17,485 bases of DNA from an uncultured Clostridia bacterium (GCA_937907305.1 CALERQ010000040.1:1-17485), one strand, 5' to 3'. Counted from the first letter of the stretch, positions 1 to 6,940 are shown. Notes: generated from the sequence alone by a model not told the origin. Made by a program: numbers and translations.

Positions 1-46
1 CGCATTACCCAGTCCCGGCAAAAATCAAAACCCGAATAAAAGGAAC

Positions 47-82
47 AGCCCCGCGGCGCGGCAGCCCGGGGCTTCTTTTTTT
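47..82 (+). terminator. Rho-independent terminator of an upstream gene outside the window
   Basis: AGCCCCG (47-53) pairs with CGGGGCT (67-73), followed by a T-rich run at 74-82. It would end a plus-strand transcript coming from left of the window. The 13-nt loop is larger than usual, so the call is moderate. Confidence 0.5.
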
Positions 83-114
83 GTTAAATATCCGCAAAAA
101 CTCCTATATGGTAC

Positions 115-146
115 AAAAAAGCTCCTCTTTCGAGGAGCTTTTTTCC
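115..146 (-). terminator. gap terminator, probably bidirectional
   Basis: A perfect 9-bp stem AAGCTCCTC / GAGGAGCTT (119-127 and 132-140) closes a TTTC loop and has A-run and T-run on its two sides, so it can act in both directions. It lies about 10 bases after the gap stop codon. Confidence 0.9.
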
Positions 147-156
147 TATAATGAAA

Positions 157-1176
157 TTACTGGGCGTCCACTTCTGCCATATGGCCGATGAGATCCAGCA
201 GCTTGTTGCTGTAACCCCACTCATTGTCATACCAGGAAACCAGCTTCACAAAGTGATCGTTCAGCATGATGCCGGCTTTAGCGTCAAAGATGGAGGTATG
301 GGGATCGGTGTAGAAGTCGGAGGAAACCACATCCTCATCGGTGTAGTCCATAATGCCCTTCATCTCGCCCTCGCAGGCAGCCTTTACCGCCTTGCAGATC
401 TCCTCATAGGTGGTGGGCTTGGCCAAAGAAACGGTCAGATCCACAACGGAAACATCCAGGGTGGGAACACGGAAAGACATACCGGTCAGCTTGCCCTTCA
501 GCTCGGGGATGACCAGGGCGCAGGCCTTGGCGGCGCCGGTGGAGGAGGGGATGATATTGCCGGCAGCGGCACGGCCGCCGCGCCAGTCCTTCTTGGAAGC
601 GCCGTCTACGGTCTTCTGGGTGGCGGTGGTGGAGTGTACGGTGGTCATCAGACCCTCAACGATACCAAAGTTGTCGTTGATGACCTTAGCCAGAGGAGCC
701 AGGCAGTTGGTGGTGCAGCTGGCGTTGGAAACGACCTTCATATCCTTGGTGTAGGTATTCTGGTTTACGCCCATAACGAAGGTGGGGGTCTCAGCATCCT
801 TGGCGGGGGCGGAGATGATAACCTTCTTGGCGCCGCCTTCCAGGTGGGCCTTGCACTTTTCGGTGGTGGTAAATACGCCGGTGGATTCCACTACATAGTC
901 AGCGCCTACCTTGCCCCACGGGATCTCAGCGGGGTTCATCAGGTCAAAGACCTCGATGGCCTTGCCGTTGACAGTGAACTTCTCGTCCTTGATCTCCACA
1001 GTGCCATTAAAGCGGCCATGAATGGTATCGTACTTGGTCATGTAAACCATGTAGTCGCGGTTGATGGCGGGATCGTTGATCGCAACCACCTCGTACTTTT
1101 CCGGCTGCTCCATGGCGGCGCGGAATACCAGTCTGCCGATACGGCCAAATCCGTTGATACCGATCTTGATTGCCAT
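157..1176 (-). CDS. gap: Glyceraldehyde-3-phosphate dehydrogenase, type I
   Basis: Catalyses the NAD-dependent oxidative phosphorylation of glyceraldehyde 3-phosphate to 1,3-bisphosphoglycerate in glycolysis, in the cytoplasm as a homotetramer. The 339-aa protein has the expected family length. Seen directly: N-terminal Rossmann motif INGFGRIGR (residues 7-15), acidic Asp35 in AINDP that marks NAD rather than NADP preference, the active-site motif NASCTTN with Cys154, and the partner His181 in TTVHSTTATQ. The C-terminal WYDNEWGYSNK motif is present. ATG start is preceded by AAGGAGAG at good spacing. It stands alone, with its own promoters and terminator; no pgk or tpi follows. Nothing in the protein is unusual. 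Confidence 0.98.
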   Translation of the reverse strand: MAIKIGINGFGRIGRLVFRAAMEQPEKYEVVAINDPAINRDYMVYMTKYDTIHGRFNGTVEIKDEKFTVNGKAIEVFDLMNPAEIPWGKVGADYVVESTGVFTTTEKCKAHLEGGAKKVIISAPAKDAETPTFVMGVNQNTYTKDMKVVSNASCTTNCLAPLAKVINDNFGIVEGLMTTVHSTTATQKTVDGASKKDWRGGRAAAGNIIPSSTGAAKACALVIPELKGKLTGMSFRVPTLDVSVVDLTVSLAKPTTYEEICKAVKAACEGEMKGIMDYTDEDVVSSDFYTDPHTSIFDAKAGIMLNDHFVKLVSWYDNEWGYSNKLLDLIGHMAEVDAQ

Positions 1177-1226
1177 AAAAAATCTCTCCTTATAGTTTTT
1201 TTAGGGGTGTGTGCCTTACATTGTTT

Positions 1227-1255
1227 ATTTTATAACATTCTCTTGCAAACTGCAA
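1227..1255 (-). promoter_or_regulatory. gap proximal promoter with palindromic operator candidate
   Basis: On the minus strand TTGCAG (1250-1255), 17-bp spacer, TAAAAT (1227-1232). The -35 box is embedded in a 15-base inverted repeat CTTGCA-N3-TGCAAG (1242-1256), a candidate repressor site for glycolytic control. No regulator gene for it is visible in this window. Confidence 0.6.
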
Positions 1256-1271
1256 GTGCTTTTCCCCCGGA

Positions 1272-1300
1272 AGTATAACAAATTATTCCCCCTTTGGCAA
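1272..1300 (-). promoter_or_regulatory. gap distal promoter
   Basis: On the minus strand TTGCCA (1295-1300), 17-bp spacer, TATACT (1272-1277), a near-consensus housekeeping sigma promoter. Its transcript would read through the second promoter and palindrome 20-45 bases downstream, so gap seems to have two tandem promoters. Confidence 0.7.
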
Positions 1301-1380
1301 CGATTATTTGGTTTTAGGCCTGTTTGCGGGCCCGGCAGTGGAAATAATAGTAGAGATTTGCTCCATTTGCTAAAAAAGGA

Positions 1381-1409
1381 GTGACAGCGCCGTTAATTTA
1401 TGGTAAGAT
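1381..1409 (+). promoter_or_regulatory. Promoter of the kinase-like gene
   Basis: GTGACA (1381-1386), 17-bp spacer, TAAGAT (1404-1409), close to the sigma-A consensus. Transcription would start at about 1415-1417, inside the first Spo0A box, leaving a leader of about 30 bases before the ATG at 1448. Confidence 0.6.
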
Positions 1410-1414
1410 GATGT

Positions 1415-1431
1415 TGTCGAAATTTGTCGAA
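1415..1431 (+). promoter_or_regulatory. Tandem Spo0A (0A) boxes
   Basis: Two exact copies of the 0A box TGTCGAA, at 1415-1421 and 1425-1431, in the same orientation with a 3-bp gap, that is 10 bp centre to centre (one helical turn). This is the tandem arrangement that dimeric Spo0A~P is known to bind. The boxes cover the predicted start site and lie downstream of the -10 box, which suggests repression rather than activation. Confidence 0.7.
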
Positions 1432-1447
1432 AAAGGAGGGCGGCCCC

Positions 1448-2251
1448 ATGGCACAGGATCAGCTGGATCTTACCCCGCAGGATACCCTGGCGCTTTCCGC
1501 GGCCATGCGTCGTCCCCTTACCGATCTGTTCACCCGCATCCGGGCCATCGCCGCCCACGAGGAAATGCTGACCCCCTACCTGCGGCAGGAACTGGAGGTG
1601 CTGCTGCGGGATGGCTACCGCCTGCTGCGCCTGGCCGATAGTCTGAGTACTGTGGAATGCTATGAACTGCCCCCCAATGCCGCGGTATTTCCGCTGTGGC
1701 AGCAGCTGCAGGAGTGCCTGGAGAGCACCCGGCTGCTGTTGGGTGCCAATGGCCGTACCCTGTGCTACGATCTTCCGGAGGAGAATGATATGGTGCGGGG
1801 CGATGCCGAAATGCTCATGCGGGCCATCCTGCATCTCATCTGCAATGGCCTGGATGCCGCCGATGACGCGGCGGCTCCGGTAACGGTGCGGGGCAGCGTG
1901 GCCGGAGATCAGGCCATCCTCACCATCCTTGATGAGGGACAGGGCATCCCGCCGGAGCAGCTGGAGGAGGTTTTTACCCCCTACCGTTCCCGCGATAAGG
2001 ACGGCCTGCCGTATCAGTCACCGGGGCTGGCCCTGCCGCTGGCCCGCCGTGTACTGGAAGCCCATGGCGGCTCTTTGCGGCTTATCAGCAGCGAGGGCGG
2101 CACCGCCGCGGTCTGCTCGCTGCCGCTGTGCCGGGAACTGCCCACCCTGCTGCGAAGCACGGCCCCCCGTTACCTGGAGGACATTTTCTCCCCACTTTAC
2201 ACCATCCTTTGCGATTACATCACGCCCCCTTGGCCCTATCCCCAGCCATAA
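1448..2251 (+). CDS. Histidine-kinase-like ATPase lacking the phosphoacceptor histidine
   Basis: A 267-aa soluble protein with a helical dimerisation-like segment (about residues 13-70) and a HATPase_c domain (about 110-225). ATP-site motifs are visible: N-box LICNGLDAADD with Asn133, G1 box DEGQGIP (162-168), F-box-like VFTPYRSRD (175-183), and G2 region SPGLALPLARRVLEAHGG (191-208). At the place where a kinase would have SHELRTPL, this protein reads SAAMRRPL (17-24), so the phosphorylated His is Ala18. There is no signal peptide, membrane segment or sensor domain. ATG 1448 is chosen because GGAGG lies 9 bases upstream; an in-frame TTG at 1424 would put the ribosome site inside the gene. Tandem Spo0A boxes in the promoter link it to the Spo0A regulon. 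It may act as an ATP-binding partner, phosphatase or Spo0B-like protein; the function is not known. Confidence 0.8.
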   Translation: MAQDQLDLTPQDTLALSAAMRRPLTDLFTRIRAIAAHEEMLTPYLRQELEVLLRDGYRLLRLADSLSTVECYELPPNAAVFPLWQQLQECLESTRLLLGANGRTLCYDLPEENDMVRGDAEMLMRAILHLICNGLDAADDAAAPVTVRGSVAGDQAILTILDEGQGIPPEQLEEVFTPYRSRDKDGLPYQSPGLALPLARRVLEAHGGSLRLISSEGGTAAVCSLPLCRELPTLLRSTAPRYLEDIFSPLYTILCDYITPPWPYPQP

Positions 2252-2260
2252 ATATATGCC

Positions 2261-2292
2261 AAAGCCCCGGTTTGTGCGACCGGGGCTCTTTT
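2261..2292 (+). terminator. Terminator of the kinase-like gene
   Basis: AGCCCCGGT (2263-2271) pairs perfectly with ACCGGGGCT (2279-2287) around a 7-nt loop, followed by CTTTTA. It starts 11 bases after the stop codon. Confidence 0.85.
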
Positions 2293-2318
2293 ATAGCTCC
2301 TGCAGGGCGCAGGATACA

Positions 2319-2395
2319 GGCCGCAGGCCGTTTCGGCTCCGCCGAAACCCGCGGGCTTCGCCCGCGTCGGCGGCTCCGCCGCCGGGCCTGCGGCC
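2319..2395. repeat. Cloverleaf palindromic element, copy 1
   Basis: Outer stem GGCCGCAGGCC (2319-2329) pairs perfectly with GGCCTGCGGCC (2385-2395). Inside are three perfect hairpins: GTTTCGGC/GCCGAAAC (2330-2337, 2341-2348, loop TCC), CGCGGGC/GCCCGCG (2350-2356, 2360-2366, loop TTC) and CGGCGGC/GCCGCCG (2368-2374, 2378-2384, loop TCC). Only single-base linkers separate the arms. It lies in the gap between two convergent genes, between their two terminators. The 5' flank has GCAGGATAC, resembling copies 2 and 3. Confidence 0.9.
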
Positions 2396-2417
2396 CGCTG
2401 TTCCCCCTTGCAGATAT

Positions 2418-2450
2418 AAAAACTCCCCCAGCCTTCCGGCCAGGGGGAGT
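2418..2450 (-). terminator. Terminator of yloU-fakA operon
   Basis: On the minus strand ACTCCCCC and GGGGGAGT (2443-2450 and 2423-2430) form the lower stem around an inner GCC/GGC stem with a GGAA loop, followed by TTTTT. It begins about 10 bases after the fakA stop. Confidence 0.85.
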
Positions 2451-2459
2451 CATCATTTC

Positions 2460-4136
2460 TTATTCTACGGAGATCAGGAAATAGTACACCGGCTGCCCGC
2501 CATAGGCCACCGTCAGCTCTACCTCCTCCGGCAGCAGGGAGCGCACCGCCTCTTCCACATCGGCAGCCTGCTCCTCGGTCACGCCCTCGCCGTACAGCAG
2601 GGTGATGAACTGGCTGTCCTCCTGCATCAGGTCCTTGGCCACCTTGGCCGTCACGGAGCCCAGATCGGTCCCGGTGAAGGCTACCTTGCCGTTTTCCAGC
2701 GCCAGCAGCTCGCCTTCCTTTATCTGATGCCCGTCGTAGTCGCTGTCCCGTGCCGCGAAGGTCACCGAACCGCTCTGTACGCGGGAAGCCGCTTCCTGCA
2801 TGGCCTCCACATTGTCCTTTATCTCGGCGCTCTCGTCGTAGGCCATCATGGCGCTGATCCCCTGTGGGATGGTCGTGGTCGGCACCACATGGATGCGCCG
2901 TACCCCGCTGGTACGGGCCAGCCGCGCCGCCTGTTCCGCCGCCATCACAATGTTCTTGTTGTTGGGCAGGACATAGACATCCATAGCGGGCACCTGTTCC
3001 GCCGCGTGCAGAATATCCTCGGTGGAGGGATTCATGGTCTGGCCACCGCTCACGATCTGCTGCACGCCCAGATCCCGGAACAGCTGCTGCACGCCGTCAC
3101 CGGCCGCTACCGCCACAAAGCCCGCCGTCAGCGCCGGGTCTATCTCCGCCGCCTGGGGTGCCGTCGCTTTCTGCTGCTCCTTTACGCTGGCTACCTGCGC
3201 CTTGTGCTGCTCTATCATATTTTCGATCTTCAGCTTGGTCAGCATGCCGTAGGTCCCGGCCTTTTCCAGCGCCAGGCCCGGGTGGGCGGTGTGCACATGG
3301 CACTTGATGATCTCATCATCGTCCACCACCACTACGCAGTCACCGATGGATTCCAGATAAGCCCGCAGCCCGGCGGGGTCATGCTCGGGGTCGTCCCGCA
3401 TCACCAGGAACTCGGTGCAGTAGGGGTTGTTGATGTCCACTTCCTCCACCTCGCCGGCGGCATTCACCACGGTGGCAGCTTCCTCGGCAGGGGCGGCAGC
3501 AGTGTCACCGGCGGTACCGGGCACCATGCCCTCCCCGGCAAAGACCTGCCGCATCCCCTTCAGGATGTATACCAATCCCTGTCCGCCGGCATCCACCACA
3601 CCGGCCTTTTTCAGCACCGGCAGCTGCTCGGGGGTCTGGGCCAGCGCCTCCTCGGCATACCGGATAATGAGATCCCATACCTCCAGCGGCGCCATCGTGC
3701 CGGTCAGGGCGGCCCGGCTCTTTTCGGCGGCCACTCTCGCCACGGTCAGAATGGTGCCCTCGGTGGGCTTCATGACCGCCTTGTATGCCGCCGCCACGCC
3801 GATCTCCAGCGCTTCCACCAGGTCGGCGGCGCCGGCTTCGGTTTTGTGCTTCAGCCCTTTGCTAAAGCCGCGGAACAAAAGCGAGGTGATAACCCCGGAA
3901 TTGCCGCGGGCGCCCCGCAGCAGCGCGGAGGCCGCTTTACCGGCCACTTCGCCCACGGTGGGGTAGTCATTGTGCAGCAGCTCCTCCCGGGCCGCGCCCA
4001 TGGTCATGCTCATGTTGGTGCCGGTATCGCCGTCCGGAACGGGAAATACATTCAGGGCGTCTACCTTTTGGCGGTTGTTTTCAATATTATTGGCGCCGGA
4101 GATATAGGCCTCCGACAGCTGCTTTGCGGTGATCAA
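2460..4136 (-). CDS. fakA: DAK2/DegV-type fatty acid kinase ATP-binding subunit (FakA/YloV)
   Basis: The family phosphorylates fatty acids held by a FakB (DegV) partner, giving acyl phosphate for phospholipid synthesis; in Bacillus the gene is called yloV. The 558-aa length fits (about 550). Seen directly: DhaL/DAK2 nucleotide-binding domain at about residues 8-200 with the metal and ATP motif NVFPVPDGDTGTNMS (29-43) and ARGNSGVITSLLFRG (about 74-88); a middle domain with NPYCTEF and KCHVHTAHPG; and a C-terminal domain with VSGGQTMNPST and PNNKNI. The start is TTG at 4136, with AAGGAGC upstream and no in-frame ATG nearby; residues MITAKQLSEAYISGANN match the usual start of the family. It follows yloU by 69 bases, the same order as in Bacillus. 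No fakB is in the window. Confidence 0.93.
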   Translation of the reverse strand: MITAKQLSEAYISGANNIENNRQKVDALNVFPVPDGDTGTNMSMTMGAAREELLHNDYPTVGEVAGKAASALLRGARGNSGVITSLLFRGFSKGLKHKTEAGAADLVEALEIGVAAAYKAVMKPTEGTILTVARVAAEKSRAALTGTMAPLEVWDLIIRYAEEALAQTPEQLPVLKKAGVVDAGGQGLVYILKGMRQVFAGEGMVPGTAGDTAAAPAEEAATVVNAAGEVEEVDINNPYCTEFLVMRDDPEHDPAGLRAYLESIGDCVVVVDDDEIIKCHVHTAHPGLALEKAGTYGMLTKLKIENMIEQHKAQVASVKEQQKATAPQAAEIDPALTAGFVAVAAGDGVQQLFRDLGVQQIVSGGQTMNPSTEDILHAAEQVPAMDVYVLPNNKNIVMAAEQAARLARTSGVRRIHVVPTTTIPQGISAMMAYDESAEIKDNVEAMQEAASRVQSGSVTFAARDSDYDGHQIKEGELLALENGKVAFTGTDLGSVTAKVAKDLMQEDSQFITLLYGEGVTEEQAADVEEAVRSLLPEEVELTVAYGGQPVYYFLISVE

Positions 4137-4205
4137 ATCGTACGCTCCTTCCGGGTGCGCCGCGCGGCGCTCCCTGCAAATTGCAATAATAAAGAGAGAG
4201 CCGTC

Positions 4206-4553
4206 TTACGCGGTCATCTCATCCACATATACATTTACGCGCGCTACCTTAAAGCCGGTGCATTCCTCCACCGTATAGCGCACATTGTGGATGATGCTCT
4301 GCACAATGGCGCTGATATTGATGCCGTAGGTCACGGCAATGTGGATATCGACGATCAGTTTGCCGTCGGTGGTCTTTACCCGCACGCCCTTATCGGGCAC
4401 ATCGCTTTTGGTGATGGCGTAGCGCAGTCCCTGGTAGGTGGAATTGATCATTCCGGCAACGCCGTAGCACTCGGAGGCCGCCATGCCGATCAGGTTGGCA
4501 AAGTATTCCTGTGAGATCTCCACGGTGCCCAGTGTGTTTTCGTAGCCTATCAT
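4206..4553 (-). CDS. yloU: Asp23/Gls24 family envelope stress protein (YloU)
   Basis: A 115-aa protein of the Asp23/DUF322 family. It has the typical pattern: GTVEISQEYFANLIGMAASE at the start, a central GVAGM, then KGVRVKTTDGKLIVDIHIAVTYGINI and a last VNVYVDEM. Length matches single-domain members. Members localise near the membrane and are linked to cell-envelope homeostasis, but the biochemical role is not settled. It is the first gene of a two-gene operon with fakA; the pairing suggests a link with membrane lipid turnover. ATG 4553 has GGAGGG five bases upstream and a strong promoter at 4616-4644. Confidence 0.93.
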   Translation of the reverse strand: MIGYENTLGTVEISQEYFANLIGMAASECYGVAGMINSTYQGLRYAITKSDVPDKGVRVKTTDGKLIVDIHIAVTYGINISAIVQSIIHNVRYTVEECTGFKVARVNVYVDEMTA

Positions 4554-4573
4554 CGTATCCCTCCGTTTTGGCG

Positions 4574-4595
4574 GCGGCCGTTTTGGGGCGGCCGC
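4574..4595 (-). promoter_or_regulatory. Hairpin in the yloU leader
   Basis: GCGGCCG (4589-4595 on minus) pairs with CGGCCGC (4574-4580) around an 8-nt loop. It sits in the 5' leader between promoter and ribosome site, with no T-run, so it is not a terminator. A role in mRNA stability or control is possible but unproven. Confidence 0.4.
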
Positions 4596-4615
4596 TTGGT
4601 TTTTGCTGATTTTTT

Positions 4616-4644
4616 ATTATACTATACTTTTTTTGTTCTGGCAA
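4616..4644 (-). promoter_or_regulatory. yloU-fakA promoter
   Basis: On the minus strand TTGCCA (4639-4644), exactly 17 bp, TATAAT (4616-4621), with an A-rich spacer. It is the strongest sigma-A-type promoter in the window. The leader is about 55 bases long. Confidence 0.85.
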
Positions 4645-4677
4645 GTACGCGGGTCATTTGTTCAGCAGATGTTCAGT

Positions 4678-5451
4678 TTACCCATCCACATTCACCCGCT
4701 TGATGGAAACCGCCTTGCCGGTTTTTCCGTCCACCTCCAGCAGTACGCCGGAAAGCCGCACCGGCCCCTTCACACTCTCAAACCGGGTGGGCAGCCCGGT
4801 CCGGAACCGCCGGATGGCAGGCTCCGGTGCCAGCCCCAGCGCGGAATCGAACACCCCGCACATTCCCGCGTCGGTGATGTAGGCCGTTCCGCCGGGCAGC
4901 AGCCGCTCGTCCGCTGTCTGTATGTGCGTGTGCGTCCCGATGACAGCGCTGACCCGGCCATCCAGGTACAGCCCCATACAGATCTTCTCAGAGGTCGCCT
5001 CGGCGTGGAAATCCAGGATCTTCACCGGCGCGTCGATCTCCTTCAGCAGCCGGTCCATGCAGTCAAAGGCATTCTCGTGGCTTTCCAGCAGGTAGTTTCC
5101 CTGCAGGTTGATGACTGCCACTCTCGGTTTGCCGGGGCAGTCATACAGGCACCAGCCCCGTCCCGGCGCGCTGGCGTGGAAATTCGCCGGCCGGATGATG
5201 CGGTCGCTCTCCTCCAGCACCGGGTAAATTTCCCGGCGGCGCAGGGCATGGTTCCCCAGCGTGATCACATCCGCCCCGGCGTCCAGGATCAGCTCAGCGC
5301 TCCCCGGCAGAATGCCGTTGCCCTCGGCAGCATTTTCTCCGTTCACTATGGTCATATCCGCCCCGTAAAAGCGGCGCAGGTTCGGCAGCTCCCGCCGCAA
5401 AAAATCGCAGCCGGCCTGCCGCACCACATCGCCCACAAATAATATCTTCAT
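4678..5451 (-). CDS. ymdB: YmdB family metallophosphoesterase
   Basis: A 257-aa binuclear metallophosphoesterase (TIGR00282 type; Bacillus YmdB is 264 aa), a cyclic-nucleotide phosphodiesterase with known effects on biofilm and motility choices in Bacillus. All expected metal ligands are visible: Asp8 in FVGDVV, Glu39-Asn40 in VNGENAAEG, Asn67-His68 in TLGNH, His149 in DFHAEATSEK, and His174/His176 in IGTHTHIQTADE. The conserved TDAGMCG motif follows. The start is placed at ATG 5451 because MKILFVGDVV is the family's usual N-terminus; a GTG at 5466 is in frame, and the ribosome site for 5451 is weak, so five more residues are possible. It runs toward yloU with 124 bases between them and may be partly cotranscribed. 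The usual neighbour rny is not here. Confidence 0.95.
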   Translation of the reverse strand: MKILFVGDVVRQAGCDFLRRELPNLRRFYGADMTIVNGENAAEGNGILPGSAELILDAGADVITLGNHALRRREIYPVLEESDRIIRPANFHASAPGRGWCLYDCPGKPRVAVINLQGNYLLESHENAFDCMDRLLKEIDAPVKILDFHAEATSEKICMGLYLDGRVSAVIGTHTHIQTADERLLPGGTAYITDAGMCGVFDSALGLAPEPAIRRFRTGLPTRFESVKGPVRLSGVLLEVDGKTGKAVSIKRVNVDG

Positions 5452-5550
5452 CTTCTTACGCCCCACTCATGCTTTATATTGGTTTATCATTTCTGCCCTG
5501 CATATCAAAGCCCGGCCCTTCTTTGGCCAGCCCCTGCAAACCGCGGCATA

Positions 5551-5631
5551 CGGCCCGCAGGGCAGCCCGCCTCCGGCGGGCTCGGCGGCTCCGCCGCCGG
5601 TTCCGGCTTCGCCGGAACGCCCTGCGGGCCG
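5551..5631. repeat. Cloverleaf palindromic element, copy 2
   Basis: Outer stem CGGCCCGCAGGGC (5551-5563) pairs perfectly with GCCCTGCGGGCCG (5619-5631), 13 bp. Three perfect inner hairpins without linkers: AGCCCGCC/GGCGGGCT (5564-5571, 5575-5582, loop TCC), CGGCGGC/GCCGCCG (5583-5589, 5593-5599, loop TCC), GTTCCGGC/GCCGGAAC (5600-5607, 5611-5618, loop TTC). The 5' flank carries CTGCAAACCGCGGCATA, shared in part with copies 3 and 4. It lies between divergent genes. Same subfamily as copy 6. Confidence 0.92.
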
Positions 5632-5806
5632 CCCCGCCGCGCAAACTTTCCCCCTTATTTTACCCCAAATCCGCCCCCTTTGCAATGACCGTTTGTTGCG
5701 GTGTCCCGGCTGCCATGATAAAATAAAACCAGCGGGGATAACCCACTATTCCCATACCGGACACCGCTGTCCCCCTGAAAAACACGGCATTTCTCGCTTT
5801 GTGTCG

Positions 5807-5835
5807 TGTTAATCTCACCTGTCCGACGCTATACT
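5807..5835 (+). promoter_or_regulatory. Candidate promoter of the XRE regulator gene
   Basis: A good -10 box TATACT at 5830-5835 with a poor -35 (TGTTAA, 5807-5812) at 17 bp. The weak -35 would fit a promoter that needs an activator or is autoregulated. The start would fall just before the ribosome site AAAGGAGG (5843-5850). Confidence 0.4.
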
Positions 5836-5856
5836 GAGGGCGAAAGGAGGCCCCAT

Positions 5857-6540
5857 ATGGATCAAATCAGGATCGGAGCGTTTCTCAAAGCGCTCCGCAA
5901 GGAAAAAGAATTGACGCAGGAGCAGTTGGCCGAAAAGCTGTCGGTATCCGGCCGAACCGTCTCCCGCTGGGAAACCGGCAGCAACATGCCAGATATCGGT
6001 ATGCTGATCGAGATCGCCGATTTTTATGGCGTCAGCATCCCGGAGCTTATCAACGGAGAAAGGAAAAGCGAGAATATGAATCAGGAAACAAGAGATACCG
6101 CCATCGCCATGGCGGAGTACAGCCAGGTCACAGCAAAAACCGGCAGGTGGAAGGTCATTGGCATCTTGCTTGCCGTTTTCGGGTTGTTCATCATCGTATC
6201 AGCTCTGTCCGTCTTTCCCAGCGAGAGCAGCTGGGGCAGTATCTACGCCACGCTGGGCAGCATTATGCTCATCGTCGGCCTCTACCTTATCATCCGCCCG
6301 CTGGTCGCAAAATGTGCCATGCGCTTAAGTCTTATCTTTGGCTGTGCCGTGCTGTTGTTCGGCGCCTTCACCCTGTCCGATTATATCGCCGTTACACAAT
6401 TTCATCAGGTGCCGCGCTTCCGTTACGAAACGGTCTATGACAGCCGCAACCCTGACCAACTGCTGCACAGGACCCTGTTCTTCACTGCCATTCAGCAGAA
6501 TCCCGGTACCCCGGAGGAGCGGGTCTATATCCTAAAATAA
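5857..6540 (+). CDS. Membrane-anchored XRE/Cro-type transcriptional regulator
   Basis: A 227-aa protein with an N-terminal HTH_3 domain (about residues 6-62): IGAFLKALRKEKELTQEQLAEKL, SGRTVSRWETGSNMPDI, and the closing GVSIPELINGE. Three likely membrane helices follow at about 98-120, 128-150 and 155-178, then a charged 50-residue tail on the last side of the membrane. Such HTH-plus-membrane proteins are common in Clostridia and probably sense envelope or membrane state while bound to DNA; the target is unknown. ATG 5857 has AAAGGAGG six bases upstream. It is a single gene, divergent from ymdB, with no terminator of the usual form before cloverleaf copy 3. Confidence 0.88.
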   Translation: MDQIRIGAFLKALRKEKELTQEQLAEKLSVSGRTVSRWETGSNMPDIGMLIEIADFYGVSIPELINGERKSENMNQETRDTAIAMAEYSQVTAKTGRWKVIGILLAVFGLFIIVSALSVFPSESSWGSIYATLGSIMLIVGLYLIIRPLVAKCAMRLSLIFGCAVLLFGAFTLSDYIAVTQFHQVPRFRYETVYDSRNPDQLLHRTLFFTAIQQNPGTPEERVYILK

Positions 6541-6603
6541 CCCCCTTAGAATACCGCAGTTCCTGCCCGTCCTCCCCGCGGCCCCCTGCAAGCCGCAGCA
6601 TAC

Positions 6604-6682
6604 GGCCGCAGGCCAAACCACCCTTCGGGCGGTTTCAGCGGGCTTCGCCCGCTGGCCCGGCTCCGCCGGGCGGCCTGCGGCC
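6604..6682. repeat. Cloverleaf palindromic element, copy 3
   Basis: Outer stem GGCCGCAGGCC (6604-6614) / GGCCTGCGGCC (6672-6682), identical to copy 1. Inner hairpins: AAACCACCC/GGGCGGTTT (6615-6623, 6627-6635, loop TTC, one A-C mismatch), CAGCGGGC/GCCCGCTG (6636-6643, 6647-6654, loop TTC), GCCCGGC/GCCGGGC (6655-6661, 6665-6671, loop TCC). The three arms differ from those of copy 1 although the outer stem is the same. 5' flank CTGCAAGCCGCAGCATAC. Confidence 0.92.
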
Positions 6683-6780
6683 TCATTCTTTCCCTCGCAA
6701 GTGCCCCCTTACCCCCATAAATTGCTCCTCATCTGCGGTTCAGTTTGTTGATACCCCCATTTTTGGCGTCTCGCGGAAAT

Positions 6781-6833
6781 CAAAGCCTCCCTTGTGTAAA
6801 GGGAGACGGCGCGAAGCGCCGGAGGGATTGTTT
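6781..6833. repeat. Double-hairpin interspersed repeat of the type common in gut Clostridia
   Basis: Hairpin CTCCCTT/AAGGGAG (6787-6793, 6799-6805, loop around GTGT) is followed at once by CGGCGC/GCGCCG (6807-6812, 6816-6821) and GAGGGATTGTTT. From memory of related genomes, elements reading AAGCCTCCCTT...AAGGGAGG...GGAGGGATTGT are widespread MITE-like repeats; this would be a single copy here. Not part of the cloverleaf family. Confidence 0.6.
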
Positions 6834-6911
6834 CAAAATGACGGGTCGGTCACAGTCTTTCCTACCCCAGGGAACCTTTAAGTGCACCATAGCAAACTAT
6901 TTTAATACGCT

Positions 6912-6940
6912 AAAACCCCCGGCCCAATGGACCGGGGGCT
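6912..6940 (-). terminator. Terminator of the surface protein gene
   Basis: On the minus strand CCCCCGG (6932-6938) pairs with CCGGGGG (6916-6922), followed by TTTTA. It lies about 45 bases after the stop codon at 6987. Confidence 0.8.

Larger units (their letters stand above)
5452..5856. other. Divergent intergenic region between ymdB and the XRE gene
   Basis: About 400 bases with no gene. It holds cloverleaf copy 2 (5551-5631), then AT-richer sequence with an imperfect long-range inverted repeat (CAGCGG at 5730-5735 with CCGCTG at 5764-5769; GTGTCCCGG at 5701 with CCGGACAC at 5757), and finally the promoter region of the XRE gene. No clear ymdB promoter could be picked out. Confidence 0.6.

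Noticed and set aside
151..1278. Plus-strand 375-codon frame opposite gap
   Set aside because: Antisense shadow of a highly conserved gene, Gly/Val/His-rich, no initiation site.
1929..4514. Plus-strand open frame of 861 codons running from the kinase-like gene across fakA and yloU
   Set aside because: It is the antisense of well-recognised genes in GC-rich DNA, has no ribosome site, and reads as His/Arg/Gly/Leu-rich nonsense; it also crosses two terminators.
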